Assembly (NCBI GenBank): GCA_963677625.2
Contig: CAXXSW010000002.1
Location: 558,001 to 622,000, forward strand
Length of the DNA stretch: 64,000 bases
Source: UBA1351 sp963677625
GTDB taxonomy: Bacteria; Bacillota; Clostridia; Lachnospirales; Vallitaleaceae
Direction: 5' to 3'
This document shows positions 42,224 to 50,846 of this stretch, in pieces. Both the position numbers and the translations under genes were made by a program. The notes under the pieces were generated by a model that did no database searches, was not told where the DNA came from, and saw only the letters and a list, made by a program, of their open reading frames with translations. Every line of letters begins with the position of its first letter. The stretch's first letter is position 1.

Positions 42224-43417
42224 ATGAAAACCAAAAAGAATGAAAAAGACAAACTTATAGCTGAATTAAGAGAAGAAATTTCGAAACAAAAAAGGGAAAT
42301 AGCTATGCTAAAAGGTGTACAACAAGCTATGCCCGATCCATACTATATCAGAGATATGGATTACAATGTCATTCATTGGCCAGAAGAGATTCAAAAATTA
42401 ACAGGCTTTTCTGAAGAAGATGCAAAATCATTTAAATGTGGTGAAATGTTCAGAGCTGATGTATGTGAGGATTGCCCAACACAAAAGTGTGTTCATAAAC
42501 GAGAATTTTTAAAAGATGCAATGGTTGACGTGTTTCGTAAAAATGGGGATCGCTTAACTACACTGGTTTCTAATGCTGGTGTTTATGATGAAGACGGAAC
42601 ACCCTTAGCAGCAGTTGAAGTTGTAAAAGATGTTACGAATCAACAGCTACTACTATCAAGTATAGGAAATAATTCAGAAAGCATAGGTTCTGTTTCACAA
42701 GAATTAGCAGCTTCCACGCAAGAACTTTTATCTTCTGCCCAATTAGTTAATCAACAAACTATTGATATTCTTAAACAAACAAAAGAAGGGCTTAGTGACA
42801 CGAATAATCTCGAAGAGATATCTAATGATTGTATCCAATTTGCGAATGAAGTAACATTCTCCATGGGAAATATATCATCATCTGTTGTTGAGTCTGCAAA
42901 TACTATTGATGAGTTGGAAGTAAAATCCAAGAATATTAATGAAATAATATCGACAATCCAAAGCATATCATCACAAACCAACCTATTGGCACTTAATGCC
43001 TCAATTGAAGCTGCTCGTGCAGGAGAAGCCGGCAGAGGGTTTGCTGTTGTTGCTGAGGAAATTAGAAAACTTGCAGAAGAAACAGATACTTCTTCCAAAG
43101 AAATTGTTGATACTGTTAGTCAGATTATGAGTTTAATAGGTAGTGTAACAAAGTCAACAGAGATGGTAAGTTCTAACGTTGATGAAGGAAAAGTAAAAGT
43201 TGATTCACTCATCGAATTAATAAAACACATAAATGAATCAACATCTGTGTTAGCTACTAAAATTGAACTTATCAGTAATAATGCTGATGAGTCTGCTAGG
43301 GCAACAGCTAATCAGGAAAATTCTTTGAATCAGATAACATCAGTTTCAGAGGATTTAGCAAAAACAGCCCAAGATTTACTTATGGAGTTTAATAAATTTA
43401 GATATGAAAATATGTAA
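42224..43417 (+). CDS. Soluble chemoreceptor with Cys-rich PAS sensor
   Basis: 397 residues with no membrane span. A coiled start (1-30) leads into a PAS domain (about 34-145) holding four cysteines at residues 72, 81, 84 and 89, spaced C-x8-C-x2-C-x4-C, followed by KREFLKDA and a PAC-like end. Then comes the methyl-accepting signalling domain (about 155-397) with the hairpin tip (QTNLLALNASIEAARAGEAG). The cysteines could bind zinc or an iron-sulfur cluster, or act as a redox switch. AGGAGG precedes the ATG. It is monocistronic, with a terminator after it. Confidence 0.9.
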   Translation: MKTKKNEKDKLIAELREEISKQKREIAMLKGVQQAMPDPYYIRDMDYNVIHWPEEIQKLTGFSEEDAKSFKCGEMFRADVCEDCPTQKCVHKREFLKDAMVDVFRKNGDRLTTLVSNAGVYDEDGTPLAAVEVVKDVTNQQLLLSSIGNNSESIGSVSQELAASTQELLSSAQLVNQQTIDILKQTKEGLSDTNNLEEISNDCIQFANEVTFSMGNISSSVVESANTIDELEVKSKNINEIISTIQSISSQTNLLALNASIEAARAGEAGRGFAVVAEEIRKLAEETDTSSKEIVDTVSQIMSLIGSVTKSTEMVSSNVDEGKVKVDSLIELIKHINESTSVLATKIELISNNADESARATANQENSLNQITSVSEDLAKTAQDLLMEFNKFRYENM

Positions 43418-43444
43418 ATATAAATCAACAAAGAGTTTACAGAT

Positions 43445-43482
43445 AAAAGCCATCAATTTTTTAGAGATTGATGGCTTTTTTT
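43445..43482 (+). terminator. Terminator after the PAS chemoreceptor
   Basis: AAAAGCCATCAAT pairs with ATTGATGGCTTTT around a nine-base loop, followed by TTT. Strong rho-independent terminator. Confidence 0.9.
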
Positions 43483-43632
43483 AGCGCCAAAGTAAATAAT
43501 TTTGAATGTTCTCCAGATTATCAAAGGCATAGTCAAAAATTCCATATATTTTGGCATGATATACTTCATGCTATAATATGAAATAGTTTACTTAACCATA
43601 TAGTGAAATATGATTTGTAGGAGGATCTGTGC

Positions 43633-44133
43633 ATGGGTAGAAAGAATTTTCTTATAGAAGGTGTATCTTGTAGCGGAAAAACTTCTGTTTGTAACGAACT
43701 ACAACGTCGTGGATATCATGCCATTCATGGGGACCGTGAATTGGCTTATCAGGGTGATCCGGAAACTGGTATATCGACAGATACTGCCAGACATGAGAAT
43801 CACATTTGGCAAGTGGAAAAAGTGAAAGCCTTGGTTGACAACCAAGATGAAGTAATAACATTTTTCTGTGGTGGTTCTAGGAACTTTTCTAAGTTTATAC
43901 ATTTATTTGATGGCGTATTCATTCTTGAAATCGATATTAATACCTTGAACCAGAGACTTGACGAGAGACCAGAAAATGAGTTTGGTGGAAAGAAAGCTGA
44001 GAGAGAACTCATTTTACAATTGCACAAAACCAAAGAGGACATTCCGAAAAATGGAATTATAATCAATGCAACGCTAGCTATTGAGTCCATAGTTGATGAA
44101 ATTATACGTAAATGTGAAGATGTTATATCCTAA
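43633..44133 (+). CDS. P-loop small-molecule kinase
   Basis: 166 residues. Walker A is EGVSCSGKTSVCNELQRRGY from residue 9. A DRELAYQG segment follows, where Asp-Arg is typical of nucleoside/nucleotide kinase-like AAA_28 proteins. The Walker B-like strand is ITFFCGGSRNFSKFI, and a lid segment reads DERPENEFGGKKAERE. The fold is that of an NMP or shikimate-type kinase. The substrate is unknown. It resembles stand-alone antibiotic or nucleoside kinases but cannot be assigned. GGAGG precedes the start. It stands alone. Confidence 0.75.
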   Translation: MGRKNFLIEGVSCSGKTSVCNELQRRGYHAIHGDRELAYQGDPETGISTDTARHENHIWQVEKVKALVDNQDEVITFFCGGSRNFSKFIHLFDGVFILEIDINTLNQRLDERPENEFGGKKAERELILQLHKTKEDIPKNGIIINATLAIESIVDEIIRKCEDVIS

Positions 44134-44198
44134 GATTATTGGAAATCTTGTAAAGTGCTCTTGTTTAGATGCAAATCTTGACATGCATAGGAATAAAA

Positions 44199-44256
44199 TT
44201 GACATTTTTAGACTATTGTGATAGTCTATGAATAAGATATACTACTGCAATAGTCT
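44199..44256 (+). promoter_or_regulatory. BlaI-type operator and promoter region
   Basis: TTGACA at 44199-44204, then an 18-base palindrome AGACTAT-TGTG-ATAGTCT at 44210-44227, and a partial second copy (ACTACTGCAATAGTCT) just before the ribosome site. Paired inverted repeats in the promoter are the usual operator style for BlaI/MecI repressors. The -10 box is not clear. Confidence 0.7.
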
Positions 44257-44269
44257 GGAGGTTATATAC

Positions 44270-44632
44270 ATGAGTGAATTAGTATTATTTGATTCAGAAT
44301 TAAAGGTAATGGAGATTATATGGAGAGAAAAGGATATAAAAGCAAAGGAAGTAAGCCTTATTGCTTTTGAATTATATGGGTGGAACAAGAATACAACATA
44401 TACAGTTTTAAAAAAATTGATAAAGAAAAAGGCGGTTCTAAGAAAGGAACCAAATTTTGTATGCTCACCACTTGTAACAAAGGAGCAAGTTCAACTTAAA
44501 GAAGCTAAAAGACTTGTAGATAAATTATATGAAGGTTCATCAAAGCTCCTGGTTAGTAAATTCATTGAAGATGAGCAGTTGACTAAAGAAGAGTTAAAAA
44601 GCTTACGCAACTTGATTGATAAAAAGTTATGA
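44270..44632 (+). CDS. BlaI/MecI/CopY-family repressor
   Basis: 120 residues. The BlaI winged helix is about 5-75 (FDSELKVMEIIWREKDIKAKEVSLIA, then NKNTTYTVLKKLIKKKAVLRKEPN), followed by a helical dimerisation tail with a likely proteolysis region (FVCSPLVTKEQVQLKEA). The start at 44270 follows GGAGG. A longer frame from 44228 would run into the operator palindrome. It is coupled to the M56 protein downstream, so the pair is a signal-cleavage repressor system like BlaI/BlaR1. No beta-lactamase gene is near. Confidence 0.9.
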   Translation: MSELVLFDSELKVMEIIWREKDIKAKEVSLIAFELYGWNKNTTYTVLKKLIKKKAVLRKEPNFVCSPLVTKEQVQLKEAKRLVDKLYEGSSKLLVSKFIEDEQLTKEELKSLRNLIDKKL

Positions 44633-44646
44633 ATGGGGGGATTAAG

Positions 44647-46677
44647 GTGCTTGCTGAGCTTATTTATTATATATTAAACATGAGCATACTGGGTGTTTTG
44701 GTTATGGCTATTGTATGGCTTTTTCGATTGGTCCTTAATAAGTGGCTACCTAAGACCTTAATACTCCTATTATGGGGGTTTGTAGTGATACGCTTATTAT
44801 TACCCTTTGCGATTCATAGTGATTTTAGTATTATTACGGCTGTATCAGATCCATATATAGAAATGGTGGAAGTGAATATTACCGAAATGCCTATAGAATC
44901 TAGCTTGCTTTTTTCAAATTCTATACAGCTTGCCAAGGATTATGAACCTTTAGCGTTTAATAACACAAAAATATATATTTTATTCCAGTGGCTCGGCATT
45001 CTATGGCTTAGTGGTTTAATATGTTTTGGACTAGTGATTGGAATAAGCGCTTATAAATTTACAAAGAAAATAGATAAGAGTTATTATAAAAGCTATAAAG
45101 GAGTTGGTGTATTTAAGTCATTAAGTATTCATTCACCTATAGTTACTGGGATTTTTTGCCCTAAGATTATATTACCCATAAATATCAATAAGCAGATGGA
45201 AGATTTTGTTTTAATTCATGAATATGCCCATATTAGACGAAAAGACAATTTATGGAAATTATTGATAACGCTGGTCACCCTTATTCACTGGTTTAATCCC
45301 CTAGCTTGGTGGATGATGAGACAATTTGCAAAAGATGTAGAATTAGCCTGTGATGAAACTGTTATTAAAAGTTTACCGGGAGATTCCGTAAAAGGCTATG
45401 CGATTGCCTTAGTGGAAGCAAATGACCAGATGCAAAGTAGTGTCACAGCCTTTAGTGGAACAGAACTTGAAAGTCGTATTAATGCAATTGTCTACTATCA
45501 ACGAATACCGAAGATAATGCTAGCAGTTCTAAGTTTAGTATATATGCTGTTGGCAGTTGGATTACTTACATCCTGTAAGTCAGGGGATATATCAGATAAA
45601 GAAACGGATGATGATATGGTTAATAATCTAGTAACTTATGGAAGAGAAGGTGGTGTCTTATATAGTGGCTTTGATAATATTGCAGAAGACTACACATATG
45701 AAAAGGCCCTAGCAGATGGGTGTATAGATGCATATGAAATGAAGGAAGAGGAAATTATTGAGTTGGTGAATAGGATTCAGGAGAAGGCTAATAGTAACCA
45801 GACATATGGAGTCCGTTTCATTAAGTTTATGGAGGATCATAAACAAGACATGTTTTTTCAGGATTTATACTATTATCAAGGAAAATATTATTTGTTTGAT
45901 AGTAGAAGGACCGATTCTGAAGAATTTGGATATGATTATATTAAAATAACTCAAGGCGAAGGAAATTCGAAATTTGGTCAATTACTTTTGACTGATAATA
46001 TGGAAACCAGTTCGGAAGATGTTTTTAGAATGCTGATATCTAGTGTTGCTCCATTAGGAAAAGGCGAATTTGAAATCGTTATGTACATGCCTTATGATAG
46101 ACCTGTAAAGTTGGATCAATACACTTTGGGTTATATTGAGGAACTACCGGTTAATAAGGATGTTAATGAACGAATCAAAAAGTATATGCAAGAGAATGGT
46201 ATACATGATGTTCCAAGTGGTAGCTTAGAGTGCTCATTAATTCATAAGGACGATTATTATGGGGTTACATTGGTGAGAGTTAAGTTATCCTATGCATGGA
46301 TAGATAGTATTGCGGTTTTGTCAGGAGGCGAAGTTATTGGTTTCTTGAACGGTATGAACGGACAAAAATTTTTCATTACGGATTTAAATCAGGACGGTGA
46401 TGATGAGATTTTGTACCATTCGTTTATGGGTTCGGGATTATTGTATCATAGTTTAAGTTTATTTGATTTAAAAAGCTATCAGGTACATTTTTTTAGATTT
46501 TATAATGATAACAATGATATTACATTTGAAGCGGAATCGGATGGTATCTATATTTATAGTATGATGTTTGATTCGAGTAAAAGAAGTGACAAACCTTTAG
46601 GTAAATTAGTCTATGATGAGGATAGTTTTTATATGGATGAAGATATGGATCTGGTTGACTTTTCTCCACAGAAATAG
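44647..46677 (+). CDS. M56-family (BlaR1-like) membrane sensor protease
   Basis: 676 residues from GTG 44647, which follows GGGGGG. An ATG at 44629 overlapping the repressor stop is the alternative. Four membrane helices frame the zinc protease motif HEYAH (191-195) with ELACDET downstream, then a helix ending LLAVGLLTSC near 315. The remaining ~360 residues form the outer sensor, which is not a penicillin-binding domain. It probably reads cell-wall or small-molecule stress and cleaves the BlaI-type repressor. The sensor part is unlike any I know. Confidence 0.85.
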   Translation: MLAELIYYILNMSILGVLVMAIVWLFRLVLNKWLPKTLILLLWGFVVIRLLLPFAIHSDFSIITAVSDPYIEMVEVNITEMPIESSLLFSNSIQLAKDYEPLAFNNTKIYILFQWLGILWLSGLICFGLVIGISAYKFTKKIDKSYYKSYKGVGVFKSLSIHSPIVTGIFCPKIILPININKQMEDFVLIHEYAHIRRKDNLWKLLITLVTLIHWFNPLAWWMMRQFAKDVELACDETVIKSLPGDSVKGYAIALVEANDQMQSSVTAFSGTELESRINAIVYYQRIPKIMLAVLSLVYMLLAVGLLTSCKSGDISDKETDDDMVNNLVTYGREGGVLYSGFDNIAEDYTYEKALADGCIDAYEMKEEEIIELVNRIQEKANSNQTYGVRFIKFMEDHKQDMFFQDLYYYQGKYYLFDSRRTDSEEFGYDYIKITQGEGNSKFGQLLLTDNMETSSEDVFRMLISSVAPLGKGEFEIVMYMPYDRPVKLDQYTLGYIEELPVNKDVNERIKKYMQENGIHDVPSGSLECSLIHKDDYYGVTLVRVKLSYAWIDSIAVLSGGEVIGFLNGMNGQKFFITDLNQDGDDEILYHSFMGSGLLYHSLSLFDLKSYQVHFFRFYNDNNDITFEAESDGIYIYSMMFDSSKRSDKPLGKLVYDEDSFYMDEDMDLVDFSPQK

Positions 46678-46783
46678 AAAATAATATAAACACTTTTTAG
46701 CAGACTTGAAATATAGTCTGCTTTTTCTTCTATTTTCTTCTATAGGAAAGTTTTTTGTTTGAATTTTACGAGTAACCTCTTTG

Positions 46784-46853
46784 TTATGGAAAGTAAACTT
46801 GACATTTAATAAAAGTAATGATATTCTTATTTTATGGAAAGTAAGCTTTACAT
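46784..46853 (+). promoter_or_regulatory. Promoter framed by 22-bp direct repeats (XRE operator)
   Basis: TTATGGAAAGTAAACTTGACAT at 46784-46805 recurs as a near copy at 46832-46853, 48 bases apart (two mismatches). The first copy contains the -35 TTGACA (46799-46804). TATTCT at 46822-46827 is 17 bases on. Repeats on both sides of a promoter suggest binding of the XRE regulator encoded next. Confidence 0.75.
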
Positions 46854-46870
46854 GAAAGGAGAATAAAAAT

Positions 46871-47071
46871 GTGAAAAATCGCTTAGAGGAAATACGAAAA
46901 AAAGAGGGTATAAAGCAAGAGGAGTTAGCACTTGCTCTTGAGGTATCAAGACAGACTATTGGCTCATTGGAAAATGGAAGATACAATCCATCAATAGTAC
47001 TTGCGTTCAAAGTAGCAAGATATTTTAATATGAGCATCGAAGATATTTTTATTTATGAGGAGGATAAATAA
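46871..47071 (+). CDS. Small XRE-family regulator
   Basis: 66 residues, a single Cro/C1-type helix-turn-helix: RLEEIRKKEGIKQEELALALEVSRQTIGSLENGRYNPSIVLAFKVARYF. The GTG start at 46871 follows AAAGGAG. Its stop overlaps the start of the next membrane protein gene (TAATG). The pair of a tiny XRE protein with a small membrane protein is common in Firmicutes, and the membrane protein is usually thought to antagonise the regulator. Direct repeats around the promoter suggest autocontrol. Confidence 0.92.
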   Translation: MKNRLEEIRKKEGIKQEELALALEVSRQTIGSLENGRYNPSIVLAFKVARYFNMSIEDIFIYEEDK

Positions 47072-47502
47072 TGAAAATTAATATTAAAAATTATATTGTA
47101 GTAGTAGTTGGATTTTTCCTATTATGTTTAGGTCTATATTTAATTATTACAAATAAAGAACCACAAGGAATTATGATAGGACTACCATATGTGTTTATAG
47201 GAGTGGGAGCCGGAATTTGGGGTCATGGCATGGGAGCAATGATCAGACAAAAAATCCTAAAGAGAGATCCTAATGTAGAGAAAGAAATATCAATTGAAAA
47301 ATCTGATGAACGTAATACCCTTATAGGACATAGAGCAAAAGCAAAAGCATTTGATATGATGGTATTTTTATTTGGAATTTTAGTGCTTACTTTTATAGTG
47401 ATGGGTATTGATGTGATTGCAATTCTTCTGTTTGTTTTTGCATATGTATTAGTTATTGGATATGATATTTATTATCGTAGCAAGTATGCTAAGGATATGT
47501 AG
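47071..47502 (+). CDS. Small membrane protein paired with XRE regulator
   Basis: 143 residues with four hydrophobic spans in two hairpins (IVVVVGFFLLCLGLYLII and IMIGLPYVFIGVGAGIWG, then MVFLFGILVLTFIVMGI and VIAILLFVFAYVLVIGYDIYY). Between the hairpins is a charged loop with RDPNVEKEISIEKSDERN, the DUF2178-like signature. Translationally coupled to the XRE gene. Function unproven in this family. Likely a membrane partner that titrates the regulator. Confidence 0.85.
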   Translation: MKINIKNYIVVVVGFFLLCLGLYLIITNKEPQGIMIGLPYVFIGVGAGIWGHGMGAMIRQKILKRDPNVEKEISIEKSDERNTLIGHRAKAKAFDMMVFLFGILVLTFIVMGIDVIAILLFVFAYVLVIGYDIYYRSKYAKDM

Positions 47503-47581
47503 CTCATTAAAGGTCAATTCCTTACCTAGGTGCGGCTAAGTTAGGGAGTCAAGTAGTAGTGAATCCTACCTTATATATGTG

Positions 47582-48511
47582 TTACACTTGGAAGTTTGTC
47601 AATTGTTCCTTCCAGAAAAATAACCAGTTAAGCTGTTTGTCAAGAAATTGCTCGTCTATACAATCTATCCCATAAATCTCAACTATAGTCGCTTGCAACT
47701 GATAATGTCTAATAGCAATCCAATCATATAGTGTTGCCAAGTCTTTATCTGAAATATATGAGTATCTACGATATCCTATAATGAATGCTTTTAGTGCCTT
47801 TTGGGATTTGGTGAATCCTTGCTTATCGAATTCAAAGTAATTAGTCTGATCACACATAACCATTATATCAAAGATTGAAGGAGCCAAACTTGAAGTATCA
47901 AAATCCAGCAAGTATAGGCTACCTTCTTTCGTTTTTAGTAAATTACCTCTATGAAAATCACCATGAACATATCCAACAGGCATTTCTTTTACTTTTTCCC
48001 ATAAGTCATGTCCATAATCGGCATATTTTTTATACTTGCTTTCAGAATATTTTTTTATCTTTAAAACTTCCAAATAACGATCAATAAAAAATTCTTTATC
48101 CCTTGATTTAAGTTCCCCGGTATATGTATCCATTATTCTGTGTAATTGTCCTAATAATTCTCCTATATTCTCTAATAGTTCGTTTTCTTCTGGTTCATAA
48201 CCATCAATAAACTCGTATAATACAAACTTATATTCTTTATTCTTAAAAAGAACACGGCAAAATGATTGACCTTGATTATTTAATATAATCTTAGGCACAT
48301 GAAAGGCTTGATTCATTAAGAACTGATGAACATGAATAGATTCTTCGAATGTATCTTCAAATGCATCAGACACAATTCTTAGAAAATAATTCTCGTTCCG
48401 TGACATTACCTTATATGTATCACTTCCACCAGTTCTTATATGATTAGCGTGAGTAAAGCTATTGAAATAGTTCTTATTCAATTCATCTAATACCACATCA
48501 ATATTTAACAT
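47582..48511 (-). CDS. Aminoglycoside phosphotransferase (APH)-fold kinase
   Basis: 309 residues, the APH/homoserine-kinase-type fold: a nucleotide region (HIRTGGSDTYKVMSRNENYFLRI), the catalytic loop VHGDFHRGNLL near residue 195 and the metal-binding LLDFDTSSLAPSIFD. All key residues (D in HGDFH, N, D in DFD) are present. The branch is that of general small-molecule kinases rather than proven resistance enzymes. A GGGG ribosome site precedes the ATG. It is isolated and convergent with the XRE pair. Confidence 0.88.
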   Translation of the reverse strand: MLNIDVVLDELNKNYFNSFTHANHIRTGGSDTYKVMSRNENYFLRIVSDAFEDTFEESIHVHQFLMNQAFHVPKIILNNQGQSFCRVLFKNKEYKFVLYEFIDGYEPEENELLENIGELLGQLHRIMDTYTGELKSRDKEFFIDRYLEVLKIKKYSESKYKKYADYGHDLWEKVKEMPVGYVHGDFHRGNLLKTKEGSLYLLDFDTSSLAPSIFDIMVMCDQTNYFEFDKQGFTKSQKALKAFIIGYRRYSYISDKDLATLYDWIAIRHYQLQATIVEIYGIDCIDEQFLDKQLNWLFFWKEQLTNFQV

Positions 48512-49009
48512 GTTATTTCCCCATATCCCATAGTAGTAGGATTAATTCTATTAGAATTCTATTTTTTAAACACCTGTGAGTGATATCCGGTATATAAATA
48601 GCTTAAAAACGATATATTACCTTCCTATCATTCTAGCATAAGGAAAGTACTTGTGCACATTTTATAGCCTAAATGTAATAATTTTACTATAAAGGGGATT
48701 CAGCAATCATATGTACCTAAGATTCAAGGGAATAATATGTGTAAGGCAAACGTTTGGCTAAAATTTGGTTAAATGGATTGACAGACATATATTTGCATGC
48801 TAAGATGTTCTACAAGGGCAAATAATTACCCTCATTAAAGAAAAATAAATAGGATGGAATAGAGGTCAAAGCTGTGATTGCAGAGGACCATATTCTTTAG
48901 AAAAAACTTTGAAACAAGCCCATTTGGACTAAAATTGTATATGGGTCTATTTGTTATGCAATTTCGATAAATGTTTGTACAATTAGTGGTTGAAGAATGT
49001 TAATAGAGG
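48512..49009. other. Gap and long leader before the transporter operon
   Basis: About 500 bases without a gene. It contains the transporter promoter and some 215 bases of untranslated leader, which can form hairpins: GGTC with GACC near 48864-48893, and AACAA.CCCAT with ATGGG...TTGTT near 48912-48957. A leader control element is possible, but no known riboswitch consensus is recognised. Confidence 0.45.
48778..48806 (+). promoter_or_regulatory. Promoter of the ABC transporter operon
   Basis: TTGACA at 48778-48783 and TAAGAT at 48801-48806 with 17-base spacing. The expected transcript starts near 48813, about 215 bases before the first gene. Confidence 0.7.
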
Positions 49010-49027
49010 ATGGGTGAAAGGCTTAAT

Positions 49028-49987
49028 ATGCTAAGGAAGAAAGCGGAAATAGTGACAATTAAAAAAAAGGCTGATTATATTTTACAGATAATTATTGTAC
49101 TCTTGGGTATTAGTTTTCTGACATTCTGCCTTATCTATCTTGCGCCAGGAGATCCGGTTAGGGCAATGTATGCAGCAGCAGGGAGTGTTCCCAGTGACAA
49201 GGTGATAGAAGCTACTAGGGAGAAAATGGGATTAAATGATCCAATTTTAACCCAGTACTTTAACTGGATTAATGGTTGTATTCATGGCGACTTTGGCAGG
49301 TCGTATTCATTAAATAAGCCTGTGTTAACTGTATTGTTAATCCGCTTATGGCCGACATTAAAACTTGCACTATATTCATTAGCATTAATGCTGGCTATTT
49401 CCCTTCCCCTAGGTTTTCTTGCTGCGCTTAGACATAATAAGCCAGTTGATTATATAATACGGTTTATCTCATTTACGGGCATATCACTGCCTAGTTTTTG
49501 GGTTGGATTGATGCTTATTTACATTCTTGCACTGAAATTAAAGTTACTACCGGTGATTTCTATGGATATCAGTTTCAAAAAAATTATTTTACCGGCCATG
49601 ACCCTTGCTTTTTCCATGTCAGGAAAATATATCAGACTGGTACGTGCTACGGTATTGGATGAATTGCATCAGGATTATGTCGTCGGTGGTCGAGCAAGGG
49701 GGATAAAGGAAAGGATAATTCTGTGGAGACATGTTTTTTTGAATGTGCTTCTTCCGCTAGTAACAATACTAGGACTATCATTAGGGTCTCTTCTAGGAGG
49801 GACAGTAGTGGTAGAAGTGATTTTTTCTTATCCGGGTTTAGGCAACTTGGCTGTTTCAGCGGTAGCAGCCAGGGACTATCCCTTGATTCAAGGATACGTT
49901 CTTTGGGTTGCCCTAATGTATTTGATTATAAATATAATGGTTGATACTTCCTATGATCTTATAAGTCCAAGGAGGAAGGAGAGTTGA
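49028..49987 (+). CDS. ABC transporter permease 1 (DppB/NikB type)
   Basis: 319 residues with six membrane spans. The family opening is LQIIIVLLGISFLTFCLIYLAPGDPV, then the EKMGLNDPILTQYFNWINGCIHGDFG loop, and the EAA coupling region VGGRARGIKERIILWRHVFLN with GTVVVEVIFSYPGLG. I prefer ATG 49028, preceded by GAAAGG, over 49010. It overlaps the second permease by four bases. With the downstream genes it makes a complete importer of peptides, nickel or metallophores. Confidence 0.92.
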   Translation: MLRKKAEIVTIKKKADYILQIIIVLLGISFLTFCLIYLAPGDPVRAMYAAAGSVPSDKVIEATREKMGLNDPILTQYFNWINGCIHGDFGRSYSLNKPVLTVLLIRLWPTLKLALYSLALMLAISLPLGFLAALRHNKPVDYIIRFISFTGISLPSFWVGLMLIYILALKLKLLPVISMDISFKKIILPAMTLAFSMSGKYIRLVRATVLDELHQDYVVGGRARGIKERIILWRHVFLNVLLPLVTILGLSLGSLLGGTVVVEVIFSYPGLGNLAVSAVAARDYPLIQGYVLWVALMYLIINIMVDTSYDLISPRRKES

Positions 49988-50823
49988 GGACCTTGCAGAA
50001 AGTACTTGTATTTTGTAAGCAGCATAAGCAGTTTACTCTTGTTTTGATTCTACACCTTGCTATAGTAGGTGTGGCAATTTTAGCCCCTATAATCACCTCC
50101 TATAGTCCCTATGCAGTTGAAATATCAAATGTAGAACAGGCTCCTAGTGCAGAACATTGGTTTGGAACAGATCAACTTGGACGGGATATATTCTCACGTG
50201 TTATTTATGGAACGCGAACATCTCTGGCATCAGCACTACTTCTTGTCCTTATAATACTGATCATTGGTTCCTTCCTAGGAATTCTTGCAGGATATTTTGG
50301 TGGATTAATGGATACGGTTATTATGAGATTTTCTGATATGATGATTTCCTTTCCTGGAATTGTATTAGCAATAGCAATTGCCGGAATTCTGGGTTCTAGT
50401 ATGATAAACACTATTATTGCTATTGGTTTTGTCAGTTGGACTAAATATGCACGTCTGGCTCGAAGTTTGACTATAAAAATAAGAAATAAAGATTATGTAT
50501 CTGCTGCAATACTCTCCGGGTCAAAAACAAGTTATATTTTAAGAAAATATATTCTTACCATGATTATGCCTATACTCATTGTTACGGCAGCCACTGATAT
50601 TGGTACGATGATGTTGGAGATAGCCGCCCTTTCATTTTTGGGGTTTGGGGCACAGGCCCCTACTGCTGAGTGGGGGAGGATGCTAAATGAGGGACGTATT
50701 TACTTACAATCGTCGCCTTGGATGATGTTTTTTCCGGGATTAGCCATTTATATTGTTGTTGTAATCTTTAATTTAATGGGTGATAGCCTAAGAGACATAT
50801 TTGATACAAGCAGCGATAGTTAG
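49984..50823 (+). CDS. ABC transporter permease 2 (DppC/NikC type)
   Basis: 279 residues with a TTG start overlapping the first permease and GGAAGGAG ahead. It has the DppC opening (NVEQAPSAEHWFGTDQLGRDIFSR), six spans and the EAA loop AAILSGSKTSYILRKYILT with the closing IAALSFLGFGAQAPTAEWG. Partner of the preceding permease in the membrane channel. Confidence 0.93.
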   Translation: MRTLQKVLVFCKQHKQFTLVLILHLAIVGVAILAPIITSYSPYAVEISNVEQAPSAEHWFGTDQLGRDIFSRVIYGTRTSLASALLLVLIILIIGSFLGILAGYFGGLMDTVIMRFSDMMISFPGIVLAIAIAGILGSSMINTIIAIGFVSWTKYARLARSLTIKIRNKDYVSAAILSGSKTSYILRKYILTMIMPILIVTAATDIGTMMLEIAALSFLGFGAQAPTAEWGRMLNEGRIYLQSSPWMMFFPGLAIYIVVVIFNLMGDSLRDIFDTSSDS

Positions 50824-50846
50824 TTTTTAAAGGATAGGTAAAGGTA

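Noticed and set aside
48807..49027. Known riboswitch (NiCo, cobalamin, T-box) in the transporter leader
   Set aside because: No conserved core of any of these could be matched by eye. Only generic hairpins are present.
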